A stretch of 48,673 nucleotides of DNA, taken from contig JAILRE010000023.1 in NCBI GenBank assembly GCA_024698505.1, positions 1 through 48,673 of the forward strand. The letters are read 5' to 3'. Positions 32,664 through 42,295 of this stretch are shown here, piece after piece (position 1 is the stretch's first letter; the number at the start of each line of letters is the position of its first letter). Source of the DNA: Clostridiales bacterium (GTDB taxonomy: Bacteria; Bacillota; Clostridia; Christensenellales; CAG-138). The notes under the pieces were generated by a model that saw nothing but the letters and a program-made list of their open reading frames with translations, did no database searches and was not told the origin of the DNA. The position numbers were made by a program, and so were the translations under genes.

Positions 32664-33500
32664 ATGCCGGCAAGGATGAAATTAAGCTCAGTATACTCGA
32701 CTCTTCCGCAGGCTGAAAAAAAGGTCGCCGATTTCATTTTGGCAAATCCGGAGGAAGCCGCGCACATGGTCATTAATGAGATCGCGCATCACGCGGGCGT
32801 CAGCGTGCCGTCCGTCACAAGGCTTGCGCGCAAGCTCGGCTATAACGGCTTCATGGATTTCCGCGTGTCCCTCGCAAGCGGCATGTCCTCCATAAACAAG
32901 GAAAGCGTATCCCCCATCACGAGGGGCGACAGCGATGAGGAAGCCTTCAAAAAGCTCATGATCGGGCAGATGACGTCGATCGAATCCACCCTTAAGGTCA
33001 TCGATATGGATAAGCTCGTCGATCTTGCGAATAAGATGTTCGATTTCAGGCGCGTCGTATGGTTCAGCGTCGGAAGCTGCTCTCAGCTCGCGAGGAACGT
33101 TTCCTACGGGCTCTGCCGTTTGGGTATCGACTCCATCGTCATGAACGACAGGGACATAATGGAGACTTATTCCGAAGCCATGCGCGAAGGGGATCTCGTT
33201 TTCGCGCTCACCCGCACCGGCAGGACGCAGCATACCCTCAACTGCCTCAGGAAGGCAAAGGCAAACGGCGCGTCGACCGTGCTCGTAACCAACCTGCTCA
33301 ATTCGCAGGGCGAGCAGTGGGCGGATTATTTCTTCTGCACCTCCCGTCACGACGATCTGTACCGCATCTGCGGATACGAAACAGGCACGGCGATGTGCGC
33401 CCTGCTCGAGTCGTTCATGATACTCGTCGGCAGGAAAAAGAGGCTCTCGAGCAATATGGATTTCTCGCATTCCATGGAATTTGAGGCGGACAGGAAATGA
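32664..33500 (+). CDS. MurR/RpiR family transcriptional regulator
   Basis: 278 residues. An N-terminal RpiR helix-turn-helix domain (about 1-80: LPQAEKKVADFILANPEEA, then INEIAHHAGVSVPSVTRLA) precedes a SIS sugar-phosphate-binding domain (about 115-245: WFSVGSCSQLARNVSY, LVFALTRTGRTQHTLNCLR). It probably senses a phosphosugar and represses or activates nearby genes. RBS AGGAGG precedes the ATG. The stop overlaps the start of the PHP gene as ATGA. Confidence 0.94.
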   Translation: MPARMKLSSVYSTLPQAEKKVADFILANPEEAAHMVINEIAHHAGVSVPSVTRLARKLGYNGFMDFRVSLASGMSSINKESVSPITRGDSDEEAFKKLMIGQMTSIESTLKVIDMDKLVDLANKMFDFRRVVWFSVGSCSQLARNVSYGLCRLGIDSIVMNDRDIMETYSEAMREGDLVFALTRTGRTQHTLNCLRKAKANGASTVLVTNLLNSQGEQWADYFFCTSRHDDLYRICGYETGTAMCALLESFMILVGRKKRLSSNMDFSHSMEFEADRK

Positions 33501-34216
33501 CGGATTATCGGATCTTCGCCGACTACCATACTCATACTTCATACAGTCACGGGAAGGGTTCCCCGCGTGAAAACGTGCTTGCGGCGATCGAAAAAGGGCT
33601 CGATCGCATCGCAGTTTCGGAGCACGGTCCGGGGCACTTTTCCTTTGGTGTTCGTGGAAAGAAGCTCGCAAAACTCAACGGCGAGCTAACGGAGCTGAAG
33701 AAGGAATTCGAAGATAAGATCGAGGTGCTTCGCGGGCTGGAGCTCAACGTAATGGGCTTCGGCAAAAGCGACTGCCCCGCCGATCGCGACGATTACGACG
33801 TAATAATCATCGGCTATCATAAGAGCGTACCGCCCTTCAACGCTTACGCAAGGCGCATTTGGGGCGAGAGCCTTTTCGGCGTCAAAAACGATCCTCACAT
33901 GAACGCGGAATGCATCCTTGCCGCGGCGGAAAGCTGCCGCGCAAACATCATTTCGCATCCGAACCTTTATCTTAAGGTCGATATCCCCTATATGGCGGAA
34001 TGCTGCCGTCAGCTCGGCATAATGATGGAGGTCAACTCCGCCCGCGTCACCATGAGCGAGGAGGAGATCCGAACGGTTAAAAAGCTCGGCTGTTCACTCG
34101 TCATTGGTTCCGACGCGCATACGCCCTCCCGCGTGGGCGATTTCAAGCTTGCTTCTGACGCCGTGACCGAGGCAAACGCCTGGGACGCCGTTAAGAACGC
34201 GAGACCGATCATCTGA
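33497..34216 (+). CDS. PHP-domain phosphoesterase (histidinol-phosphatase-like)
   Basis: 239 residues, a single PHP domain. Metal-binding motifs are in order: DYHTHTSYSHGKG (9-21), SEHGPGHFSFG, GLELNVMG, ISHPNLY, and GSDAHTPSRVG near the C terminus. Related proteins are annotated histidinol phosphatase or phosphotransferase. No histidine biosynthesis gene is nearby, so the substrate is open. It is coupled by ATGA overlap to the RpiR-type regulator, which suggests a phosphosugar or phosphoalcohol substrate (inference). Confidence 0.88.
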   Translation: MTDYRIFADYHTHTSYSHGKGSPRENVLAAIEKGLDRIAVSEHGPGHFSFGVRGKKLAKLNGELTELKKEFEDKIEVLRGLELNVMGFGKSDCPADRDDYDVIIIGYHKSVPPFNAYARRIWGESLFGVKNDPHMNAECILAAAESCRANIISHPNLYLKVDIPYMAECCRQLGIMMEVNSARVTMSEEEIRTVKKLGCSLVIGSDAHTPSRVGDFKLASDAVTEANAWDAVKNARPII

Positions 34217-34230
34217 TTCTGTACTTGTCA

Positions 34231-34258
34231 GCGCCGTGCTCTAAGCAGGCGTTTTTTT
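34231..34258 (+). terminator. terminator after the PHP gene
   Basis: GCGCC-G-TGCT-CTA-AGCA-GGCGT with a bulged G, followed by TTTTTTT (34252-34258). Confidence 0.75.
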
Positions 34259-34293
34259 ATTGCAAAAAACTGTTTTATATTATCATGTTTGTG

Positions 34294-34322
34294 TTGAAAA
34301 AATAAAACTGTTATGTTAAAAT
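34294..34322 (+). promoter_or_regulatory. promoter of asnS
   Basis: TTGAAA (34294-34299), 17 bp, TAAAAT (34317-34322). The leader is only about 28 nt, so there is no room for a T-box. Confidence 0.8.
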
Positions 34323-34356
34323 AAGCTTTAATCATCTTGATATAAGGGGAATTGAT

Positions 34357-35739
<1,383 letters not shown>

Positions 35740-35752
35740 GCTTTGGATTATT

Positions 35753-35779
35753 GAAGCCGCTTTGCGGCTTCTTTTTTTC
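35753..35779 (+). terminator. terminator after asnS
   Basis: GAAGCCGC (35753-35760) / GCGGCTTC (35764-35771), TTT loop, TTTTTTT tract. Confidence 0.93.
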
Positions 35780-35807
35780 TTGCATATTTTGTTATTCAGG
35801 TTATAAT
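35780..35807 (+). promoter_or_regulatory. promoter of the phosphohexomutase gene
   Basis: TTGCAT (35780-35785), 16 bp, TATAAT (35802-35807), directly after the asnS terminator T tract. Confidence 0.8.
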
Positions 35808-35841
35808 ATAATTAAGTTAATATGCGCACGGAGGTATGGAT

Positions 35842-37578
35842 ATGGACTGGAAAACAGAATACTCCCGCTGGCTGAAGCAGGCGGAAAACGATCCCTTCCT
35901 TATGGAGGATATGAAAAAGCTCGATACCGATATTAAGCGCGAGGAAGCCTTTTATACCGAGCTCGAATTCGGTACCGCGGGGCTTCGCGGGGTGATCGGC
36001 GCGGGCACGAACAGGATGAACCGTTACGTCGTCCGCCGCGCATCGAAGGGCGTCGCCGAGATGATACTCGAGACCTGCGGCGAGGAAGGCGCAAAGCGCG
36101 GCGTTGCCATCGCTTACGATTCGCGCAATTATTCCGACGTATTCGCCATGGAGGCGGCTCTCACCCTCTGCTCTAACGGGATAAAGTGTTATCTCTATTC
36201 CACCCTCCATTCCGTACCGCAGCTTTCGTTCACGGTAAGGCATCTCAACTGCATCGCGGGCATAGTCGTGACCGCTTCGCACAATCCGCCCGAGTATAAC
36301 GGCTATAAGGTCTATTGGGAGGACGGCGGTCAGTGCGCGCCCGACAGAGCCGGAAAGATACTTGAGTGCATCCGCCGCTTCGACTATTTCGGCGTCGAGA
36401 TAATGCCGACGGAGCTTGCGCTTTCCTCCGGTATGCTCACCATGATAGGCAAAGAGGTCGACGAGGAATATTACAAATGCACGATGAGCCTGCTCATCCA
36501 TCCCGATAATCTCAAGGAAAACGGACGCCTTCTCAACGCGGTCTACTCCCCGCTTCACGGCAGCGGGCGCGTACCCGTGACCGAGATATTGAAGAGGATC
36601 GGCGTTACCGATATCTCCGTCGTTAAAGAGCAGGAAGAGCCGGACGGCAATTTCCCCACCGTCAAGGCGCCCAATCCCGAGGATAAGAACGCCTTCACTC
36701 TTGCGCGCGCGCTCGCTGACAAGGTCGGCGCAAACCTTATGTTCGCCACCGATCCCGATTCCGACAGGCTCGGCGTTGCGGTAAGGAAGCCCGACGGCGA
36801 TTTCAAGCTACTCACCGGCAACCAGACCGGCGCTCTCCTGACTTACTACATACTCTCCTCCTTAAAGGAGCAGGGACGCCTTCCCGAAAACGGTCTCGTC
36901 GTCAAGTCCTTCGTTTCCACAACGCTTGCCGACGCGATCTCAAATGATTTCGGCGTGACTATCAAGGACGTTTTGACCGGCTTCCGCTTTATTTCCGAAT
37001 GGATCGAGCATTCCGTCAAGACCGGCGAATACACTTTCCTGTTCGGGTTCGAGGAAAGCTACGGCTATCTCTCCGGCGGCTTCAGCCGCGATAAGGACGC
37101 CGTTTGCGCGTCTATGCTCGTATGCGACGCGGCGGCATGGTACATGCGTCAGGGCAAGACGCTGTACGACGTGATGGAAGAGATCTACAGGAAGTACGGC
37201 TTCTACATGGAGAAGGTCAAGAGCTACACCCTTTCCGGCAAGGAGGGTATGGAAAAGATCGCGAACGCCATGGCGAAGCTGCGTGAAGACCCGATCCGCT
37301 CGATCGGCGGCGCTCCCGTAGAGTATTACGAGGATCATAAGAAGCAGGAGAAGCTTTGCATCCCCACGGGCGAGACCTGTCCGACCGGTCTTCCCGCAGC
37401 CAACGCGCTTCGTTACCTGCTCCCCGGCGGCGCATGGGCGGTAGTCCGTCCCAGCGGCACGGAGCCGAAGCTCAAGCTCTATATCGGTTCCGTCGGCGCC
37501 ACGGCCGAAGACGGCGAGGAAAAGCTCAGGCTTATGATGAATGAGCTCGATGCGCTCATTTCGGAGCTTCTGAAATAA
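35842..37578 (+). CDS. phospho-sugar mutase (phosphoglucomutase/phosphomannomutase, PgcA type)
   Basis: 578 residues, four-domain alpha-D-phosphohexomutase. Conserved elements: ELEFGTAGLRGVIGAGTNRM at the N terminus, the phosphoserine loop VTASHNPPEYNGYK (Ser146), the Mg loop DPDSDRLGV, the sugar-specificity loop GFEESYGYLSGG and the phosphate loop RPSGTEPKLKLYIGS. It interconverts glucose-1- and glucose-6-phosphate (or the mannose forms). The second ATG (35842) is preferred because GGAGG (35830-35834) lies 7 bp upstream; the ATG at 35836 is only 1 bp from it. Confidence 0.95.
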   Translation: MDWKTEYSRWLKQAENDPFLMEDMKKLDTDIKREEAFYTELEFGTAGLRGVIGAGTNRMNRYVVRRASKGVAEMILETCGEEGAKRGVAIAYDSRNYSDVFAMEAALTLCSNGIKCYLYSTLHSVPQLSFTVRHLNCIAGIVVTASHNPPEYNGYKVYWEDGGQCAPDRAGKILECIRRFDYFGVEIMPTELALSSGMLTMIGKEVDEEYYKCTMSLLIHPDNLKENGRLLNAVYSPLHGSGRVPVTEILKRIGVTDISVVKEQEEPDGNFPTVKAPNPEDKNAFTLARALADKVGANLMFATDPDSDRLGVAVRKPDGDFKLLTGNQTGALLTYYILSSLKEQGRLPENGLVVKSFVSTTLADAISNDFGVTIKDVLTGFRFISEWIEHSVKTGEYTFLFGFEESYGYLSGGFSRDKDAVCASMLVCDAAAWYMRQGKTLYDVMEEIYRKYGFYMEKVKSYTLSGKEGMEKIANAMAKLREDPIRSIGGAPVEYYEDHKKQEKLCIPTGETCPTGLPAANALRYLLPGGAWAVVRPSGTEPKLKLYIGSVGATAEDGEEKLRLMMNELDALISELLK

Positions 37579-37583
37579 ATATC

Positions 37584-37614
37584 AAGCGGGAGGGAACCTT
37601 TCCTCCCGCTTTTG
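37584..37614 (+). terminator. terminator after the phosphohexomutase gene
   Basis: AAGCGGGAGG (37584-37593) / CCTCCCGCTT (37602-37611), 8-nt loop, TTTT following. It overlaps the -35 of the next promoter. Confidence 0.88.
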
Positions 37615-37641
37615 CGTTATATATATGTAACCCCTTATAAT
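37612..37641 (+). promoter_or_regulatory. promoter of the DUF4349 lipoprotein gene
   Basis: TTGCGT (37612-37617), 18 bp, TATAAT (37636-37641). Confidence 0.7.
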
Positions 37642-37659
37642 TTAACGGAGGTCCATACC

Positions 37660-38622
37660 ATGAAAAAACGGCTTTTGATCATCGGCGCGCTTTTGATCAC
37701 GGCAATGCTGCTCCTTTCGGGCTGCGCCAAATCCGCAGATCATGCTTTCGAGGCTAAAGGTGATTCCTACGCTCCGGAAGGAGGACTCAACTACAACGAC
37801 GCGAATTATGAAAAACCCTCCTCTCAGGATGGCGCCGACAAAACCGGCGATATCTTTGCAGGGCGAAAGGTGATAAGGAACGCCTCCCTCACCGTCGAAA
37901 CGCTTGAGTTTGACAGGTTCATTGCCGAAATAACCAACAAGACCAACGAGCTTGGCGGTTATATCCAGTCCAATGAGATCCATGCCCGCAACTTCAGCTA
38001 CTATTCCAAGTCCGATCTTCGCTCCGCGGATACCGTTGTACGCATCCCGGCGGATAAGCTTGACGAATTCCTTGCCGCTGTGGACGGCGCAGGCAACGTC
38101 ACGGCAAGGAGCGAGAACGTCGACGACGTTACCGAAGCCTATACCGATATCGAGGCAAGGCTCGCTTCGCTTCGCACCGAATACGATACGCTCCTCGACC
38201 TTTTGTCGAAGGCGGAGAACCTTGACGACATTATCACTCTCCAGGACCGTTTAACGAACGTAAGATACGAGATCGAATCCTATGAGGGTAAACAGCGCCT
38301 TTACGACAACCGCATCGAATACAGCACCGTGCATCTTTCGATCACCGAGGTCGAGCGCGAGACCGCTCCCGTAGAGGAGGGCTTCGGACAGGAGATCTCC
38401 CGCAGGTTCAAGGAAAGTGCCGAGGACGTCTGGGAAGGCTTCAAGGCGTTCATCATCTGGTTCATCGGCGATCTGCCGAAGATCGCTCTCGTGCTCTTCT
38501 TCATCGCAGGTCTTCCCCTTATAATCGTGCTCATCATCGTTAAGTCGGTAAAGAGAGCCAACAGAAAAAGGGCCGAAAAACGCGCGAAGCTCGCCGAAAA
38601 GACCGCCGAACAGTCAAAATAA
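37660..38622 (+). CDS. DUF4349 family lipoprotein
   Basis: 320 residues. A lipoprotein signal peptide with LLSGC (MKKRLLIIGALLITAM before it) is followed by the DUF4349 extracytoplasmic domain: VIRNASLTVETLEFDRFIAE, ADTVVRIPADKLDEFLAAV, and a coiled-coil helical hairpin DIEARLASLRTEYDTLLDLL with YEIESYEGKQRLYDNRIEYS. A membrane helix near residue 285 and a short basic cytoplasmic tail close the protein. The chosen ATG has CGGAGG upstream. Function unknown; it is anchored at both the lipid and the transmembrane end. Confidence 0.9.
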   Translation: MKKRLLIIGALLITAMLLLSGCAKSADHAFEAKGDSYAPEGGLNYNDANYEKPSSQDGADKTGDIFAGRKVIRNASLTVETLEFDRFIAEITNKTNELGGYIQSNEIHARNFSYYSKSDLRSADTVVRIPADKLDEFLAAVDGAGNVTARSENVDDVTEAYTDIEARLASLRTEYDTLLDLLSKAENLDDIITLQDRLTNVRYEIESYEGKQRLYDNRIEYSTVHLSITEVERETAPVEEGFGQEISRRFKESAEDVWEGFKAFIIWFIGDLPKIALVLFFIAGLPLIIVLIIVKSVKRANRKRAEKRAKLAEKTAEQSK

Positions 38623-38647
38623 ACCATAACCGATAAACAAGCATAAC

Positions 38648-38681
38648 AAAAGGCTCCTGCCCGTCAAGGCAGGAGCTTTTC
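38648..38681 (+). terminator. terminator between DUF4349 and gntR
   Basis: AAAAGGCTCCTGCC / GGCAGGAGCTTTT, loop CGTCAA. It lies between convergent genes and has A- and T-rich flanks, so is likely bidirectional. Confidence 0.9.
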
Positions 38682-38694
38682 AGTATGATCAAGT

Positions 38695-39372
38695 TTATAC
38701 AGCAAGCAGGGGGGAATTAAGCGAGAGCACCTTGGTCTTCTCAAGATGTGTGCGGAGTATCGCGCAGGCAAACTCAACGTCCTTATTGCGGCAGGCTTCG
38801 ATAAGATTACGATGCTCGCCGATGCTCTGGGCATACGCCTCGGAGGGGGTGTAATAGGGACGGATATATCTGTCGACGTTGGCATGGAGCTGCTCGATCA
38901 GCTGGAGGATGTAGGGATTCTGCGCCGGCTCATACAGAGCGAAATGGAGCTGGAGGTTGAGATCCTCGAGCTTATTGGGATCATCCTCTTCCTGCATCTG
39001 AGCGAGGATATTCTCTGCCTTTTCGATCGACTCGTCCGTCATACGGGGAACAGCCGCACGGATAACGCCCAGCTCGAGAATAATGCGGGTATCCATTGCG
39101 TTTTCCAATTCTTCCTTCGTGAGCTTTGTTACGACGGCGCCGCGGTTCGGATAGATCCTGACGAGACCCTGGGCGTCAAGCTGACGGAAAGCTTCCCTTA
39201 CGGGGATATGGCTGACGGAAAGCTGTGCGGAGATCTCATCCTGACGGAGAGGCATACCGCCGGGCAGGACGCCGCGGATAATAGCGGTGCGGATGACCTG
39301 GAACACCCAGTCCCTTGCTGCCATTGATTTCTGGTGCATTTCCTCTGCGATGTCTTTAAGCTGTGTACTCAT
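38695..39372 (-). CDS. GntR-family regulator, FCD (FadR) subfamily
   Basis: 225 residues. A winged-helix domain (about 18-82: DWVFQVIRTAIIRGVLPGG, LSVSHIPVREAFRQLDAQGL) precedes the all-helical FCD ligand domain (about 90-215: RIILELGVIRAAVPRMTDES, LNLQLHFALYEPAQNPYIL, SIGEHRNLIEACRNKD). The histidines of the metal-binding FCD pocket are present (LQLHFAL, GEHRNL). It is divergent from the cysteine desulfidase gene across a 225-bp region and may regulate it. Confidence 0.93.
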   Translation of the reverse strand: MSTQLKDIAEEMHQKSMAARDWVFQVIRTAIIRGVLPGGMPLRQDEISAQLSVSHIPVREAFRQLDAQGLVRIYPNRGAVVTKLTKEELENAMDTRIILELGVIRAAVPRMTDESIEKAENILAQMQEEDDPNKLEDLNLQLHFALYEPAQNPYILQLIEQLHANVDRYIRPYYTPSEAYAQSIGEHRNLIEACRNKDVEFACAILRTHLEKTKVLSLNSPLLAV

Positions 39373-39431
39373 GAATAAATCTCACTTCCGTATGTATTTG
39401 GGACTATTATTCAAAGCCCATATTCAAATAT

Positions 39432-39460
39432 ATTGTAGCTTATTTTTTGTCGTTTGTCAA
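39432..39460 (-). promoter_or_regulatory. promoter of gntR
   Basis: Minus strand TTGACA (39460-39455), 17 bp, TACAAT (39437-39432). Two direct TATTCAAA repeats lie downstream of the start (39408-39415, 39421-39428). Confidence 0.8.
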
Positions 39461-39509
39461 GGATAATAGATAATATTTTTGCGCCAAAAGTAAAAAATTT
39501 TTAATGTTC

Positions 39510-39523
39510 GTCATTTATATGAC
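39510..39523. promoter_or_regulatory. palindrome upstream of the cysteine desulfidase promoter
   Basis: GTCAT-TTAT-ATGAC, 16 bp before the -35 at 39539. Candidate binding site for the divergent GntR regulator; not demonstrated. Confidence 0.45.
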
Positions 39524-39538
39524 AATAACCGCTTAATA

Positions 39539-39567
39539 TTGAAAAAATAAAGGATCTGCGGTATAAT
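39539..39567 (+). promoter_or_regulatory. promoter of the cysteine desulfidase gene
   Basis: TTGAAA (39539-39544), 17 bp, TATAAT (39562-39567). Confidence 0.85.
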
Positions 39568-39597
39568 AGAGTTTAGAACAAATTCGGGGGGTGCAAA

Positions 39598-40890
39598 ATG
39601 CTTTCGACCGATTCCAGATATCGCGCGTATATCGACATACTTAAAGAGGAGTTAGTGCCCGCCATGGGCTGTACCGAGCCCATTGCGATCGCCTTTGCCG
39701 CAGCCAAAGCAAGGGCGGTGCTCGGCGCCATGCCCGACCGCGTTGAGATTACCGTCAGCGGAAACATCATCAAAAACGTCAAGTCTGTCATCGTTCCGAA
39801 CACGGGCGGATTAAAGGGCATCGAGGCCGCCGCCGCCGCGGGCATAACCGTTGGCGAAGCGGATCGCGTGCTTGAGGTGCTTGCCTCCGTTTCGAACGAG
39901 GACAAGCCCAAGATAAAGGAATTCATGGCAAGCGTGCCCATGATAGTCCGCCCCTCCATCGAGGACGTGATATTCGATATCGATATCACGCTCCATGCGG
40001 GAAGCGAGTTTTCACGCCTCAGGATCAAGGATTATCACACAAACGTGGTGCTTATCCAGAAAAACGGGGAGACCCTCTTTGAAGCTCCGGAGATAGAGAT
40101 CAGCTCGCAGGGTCTTACCGACCGCGGTCTTCTTACGATCAAGGACATTGTCGATTTTGCCGATACGGTCGAGCTTGACGACGTCAGGGAGGTGCTCTCC
40201 CGCCAGATCGAATACAATACCGCGATAGCCAACGAAGGCATACGCGGCAATTGGGGCGCAAGGGTCGGCAGGGTGCTCCTCGACGTTTACGGTTACGACG
40301 TTAAGATAAGGGCGAAGGCGATGGCAGCCGCCGGTTCCGACGCGCGTATGAGCGGCTGTGAAATGCCCGTAATAATCGTTTCCGGCTCGGGCAACCAGGG
40401 CATGGCGGCTTCGCTGCCCGTGATCGTTTACGCACGCGAGTATGACGTCGGCGAGGACAAGCTCCTTCGCGCGCTCTGTGTATCGAACCTCGTCACAATT
40501 CATCAGAAAACCTGGATAGGACGTCTTTCCGCCTTCTGCGGCGCGGTCAACGCGGGCTGCGGCGCGGGCGCAGGCATCGCCTACCTTTTAGGCGGCGGAT
40601 ACGAGGTCGTGGCGCACACGCTCGTAAACGCGCTCGCGATCGTAAGCGGCATCGTCTGTGACGGCGCGAAGCCCAGCTGCGCCGCGAAGATCGCAACAGC
40701 CGTCGATGCGGGGCTTTTGGGTTACCAGATGTACGTCCGCGGCATGGAAGTCCAGGGCGGCGACGGCAGAATCGCCAAGGGCGTCGAAAACACGATCGCC
40801 AATATCGGGCGTCTCGGAAAAGACGGCATGAGAGAGACCGACCGCGAGATCCTCAAAATAATGCTTTCGACCGGATCAAGTCATGAATGA
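39598..40890 (+). CDS. L-cysteine desulfidase family protein (CyuA/YhaM type, UPF0597)
   Basis: 430 residues, related to the alpha subunit of iron-sulfur serine dehydratases. Near the N terminus is VPAMGCTEPIAIAFAAAKA (Cys25). Further conserved cysteines are in FCGAVNAGCGAGAGIAYLL and IVCDGAKPSCAAKIATA, which in the family bind a 4Fe-4S cluster. It probably degrades L-cysteine to pyruvate, ammonia and sulfide. The ATG follows GGGGGTG. It is the first gene of a + strand run ending with folD, GNAT and a P-loop protein. Confidence 0.9.
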   Translation: MLSTDSRYRAYIDILKEELVPAMGCTEPIAIAFAAAKARAVLGAMPDRVEITVSGNIIKNVKSVIVPNTGGLKGIEAAAAAGITVGEADRVLEVLASVSNEDKPKIKEFMASVPMIVRPSIEDVIFDIDITLHAGSEFSRLRIKDYHTNVVLIQKNGETLFEAPEIEISSQGLTDRGLLTIKDIVDFADTVELDDVREVLSRQIEYNTAIANEGIRGNWGARVGRVLLDVYGYDVKIRAKAMAAAGSDARMSGCEMPVIIVSGSGNQGMAASLPVIVYAREYDVGEDKLLRALCVSNLVTIHQKTWIGRLSAFCGAVNAGCGAGAGIAYLLGGGYEVVAHTLVNALAIVSGIVCDGAKPSCAAKIATAVDAGLLGYQMYVRGMEVQGGDGRIAKGVENTIANIGRLGKDGMRETDREILKIMLSTGSSHE

Positions 40891-40911
40891 TCCCGCGTTT
40901 TGCGGAGAAAG

Positions 40912-40925
40912 GCGGTCAAAAGACC
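40912..40925 (+). other. small hairpin between SD and ATG of folD
   Basis: CGGTC-AAAA-GACCG. If folded it shortens the SD-to-ATG distance from about 24 to about 10 nt. Structure seen; role inferred. Confidence 0.4.
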
Positions 40926-40935
40926 GAAGTTTGAA

Positions 40936-41796
40936 ATGGCAGAATTATTAAAAGGCAATCAGGTCGCCTCGGCGATCAACGAAAGGACGCACGCCGATTC
41001 GGATACCATGATAAAGGAACACGGCATTGTTCCGACGCTCTGTATCATACGCGTGGGCGAAAGGCCCGACGATCTTTCATATGAGCGCGGCGCGATGAAG
41101 CGCGCGGCGGCAGTCGGCGTCGCCGTGACAAAGCGGCTCTTCCCCGTCTCCGTTTCGGAGGACGAGCTGATCGCCGAAATAGAGCGGATCAACGCCGATC
41201 CCGCGATACACGGCGTGCTCCTGTTCCGTCCCCTCCCCCGTCACATCAACGAATCGAAGGTCTGCAACGCGCTCCTGCCCGAAAAGGATATGGACGGGAT
41301 CACCGATCTTTCGATGGCGGGCGTTTACGCGCAGAAGCCGCTCGGCTTCCCGCCCTGCACCGCGCAGGCGGTGATCGAACTGATCGACCACTACGGCGTT
41401 GACCTCAAGGGAAAGAACGTTACCGTGATCGGCAGGAGCCTCGTTATAGGCAAGCCTGTCACCATGATGCTCATAAAAAAGAACGCGACGGTCACGGTCT
41501 GCCACACCAAAACGCGCGACGTAGCCGCAGAAGCAAGGCGTGCGGACGTTCTCGTCGCCGCCGCGGGAGCCGCCGGCATGGTGAACGCGGACTTTGTTAA
41601 AGAGGGTCAGACCGTCATAGACGTCGGTATCAACTGGAGCGAGGAAAAGCAGAAGATAGTCGGCGACGTCGATTTCGATTCGGTCGAGCCCATCGTTGAA
41701 AAGCTAACCCCTGTTCCCGGCGGAGTTGGCGGAGTTACTACGAGCGTACTTATGAGCCACGTCGTCGAGGCGGCGAAAAGGCAGTATGAGCGTTGA
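40936..41796 (+). CDS. folD: FolD-like methylenetetrahydrofolate dehydrogenase, variant active site
   Basis: 286 residues from the ATG at 40936. The NADP-binding half is standard (IGRSLVIGKPVTMMLIKKNA, then VCHTKTRD, PVPGGVGGVTTSVL). In the catalytic half the Tyr is kept (Tyr49, SYERGAMKRA), but the position four residues later, normally the catalytic Lys, is Ala53, with Lys only at position 55. The usual VQLPLP glutamine motif reads LFRPLP. KDMDG keeps its Asp. This predicts a dehydrogenase with weak or no cyclohydrolase activity. A TTG at 40900 is an alternative start. SD-like GGAGAAAGG (40903-40911) is separated from the ATG by a CGGTC/GACCG hairpin. Confidence 0.88.
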   Translation: MAELLKGNQVASAINERTHADSDTMIKEHGIVPTLCIIRVGERPDDLSYERGAMKRAAAVGVAVTKRLFPVSVSEDELIAEIERINADPAIHGVLLFRPLPRHINESKVCNALLPEKDMDGITDLSMAGVYAQKPLGFPPCTAQAVIELIDHYGVDLKGKNVTVIGRSLVIGKPVTMMLIKKNATVTVCHTKTRDVAAEARRADVLVAAAGAAGMVNADFVKEGQTVIDVGINWSEEKQKIVGDVDFDSVEPIVEKLTPVPGGVGGVTTSVLMSHVVEAAKRQYER

Positions 41797-42295
41797 GCTG
41801 ATCCCGATGACACGCGAGCTCTTTCACGAGCTTTTTCGCGTGTTTCAGTATGATCCCGCGCTCTTTGCGGATCCCGCGTTCTTTGAAAGCGTTAGCAAAA
41901 AGCCTTACAGCCGCGAGGATACCGACGCGCGATGGGATAAACGCATTTCAAAACCGAACGCGCTGACGTTTGCTGTAATGCTTGACGGAAGCGTTATAGG
42001 CGAGGTCGTACTCAAAGCGATAGACCGCATCAACAAGCGGTGCGAGCTTGGGATACACCTGATAAACGATTCTGTAAAGGGCTTCGGATACGGCACGCAA
42101 GCCGAGCGTTTGGCGATAGAATACGCCTTTAACGAGCTCGGTATGGAAGAAGTGCTTGCCGATACGATACTTAAGAATACAAGAAGCCAACACATAATTG
42201 AAAAGCTCGGCTTCGAGCGGGTATATGAGAAGGACGGCTTCATCTTCTATAAACTTGGAAGGGATAACTATTGTGCTGATAGCTCTGATAGGTGA
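41786..42295 (+). CDS. GNAT-family N-acetyltransferase (RimJ/RimL-like)
   Basis: 169 residues. The GNAT fold is recognisable from AVMLDGSVIGEVVLKAID (strand pair), CELGIHLINDSVKGFGYGTQAERLAIEYAF (acetyl-CoA loop) and ADTILKNTRSQHIIEKLGFERVYEKDGFIFYKL (C-terminal motif). Substrate unknown. It overlaps the end of folD by 11 bp and the P-loop gene by 23 bp, so the three are translated from one message. Confidence 0.88.
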   Translation: MSVELIPMTRELFHELFRVFQYDPALFADPAFFESVSKKPYSREDTDARWDKRISKPNALTFAVMLDGSVIGEVVLKAIDRINKRCELGIHLINDSVKGFGYGTQAERLAIEYAFNELGMEEVLADTILKNTRSQHIIEKLGFERVYEKDGFIFYKLGRDNYCADSSDR

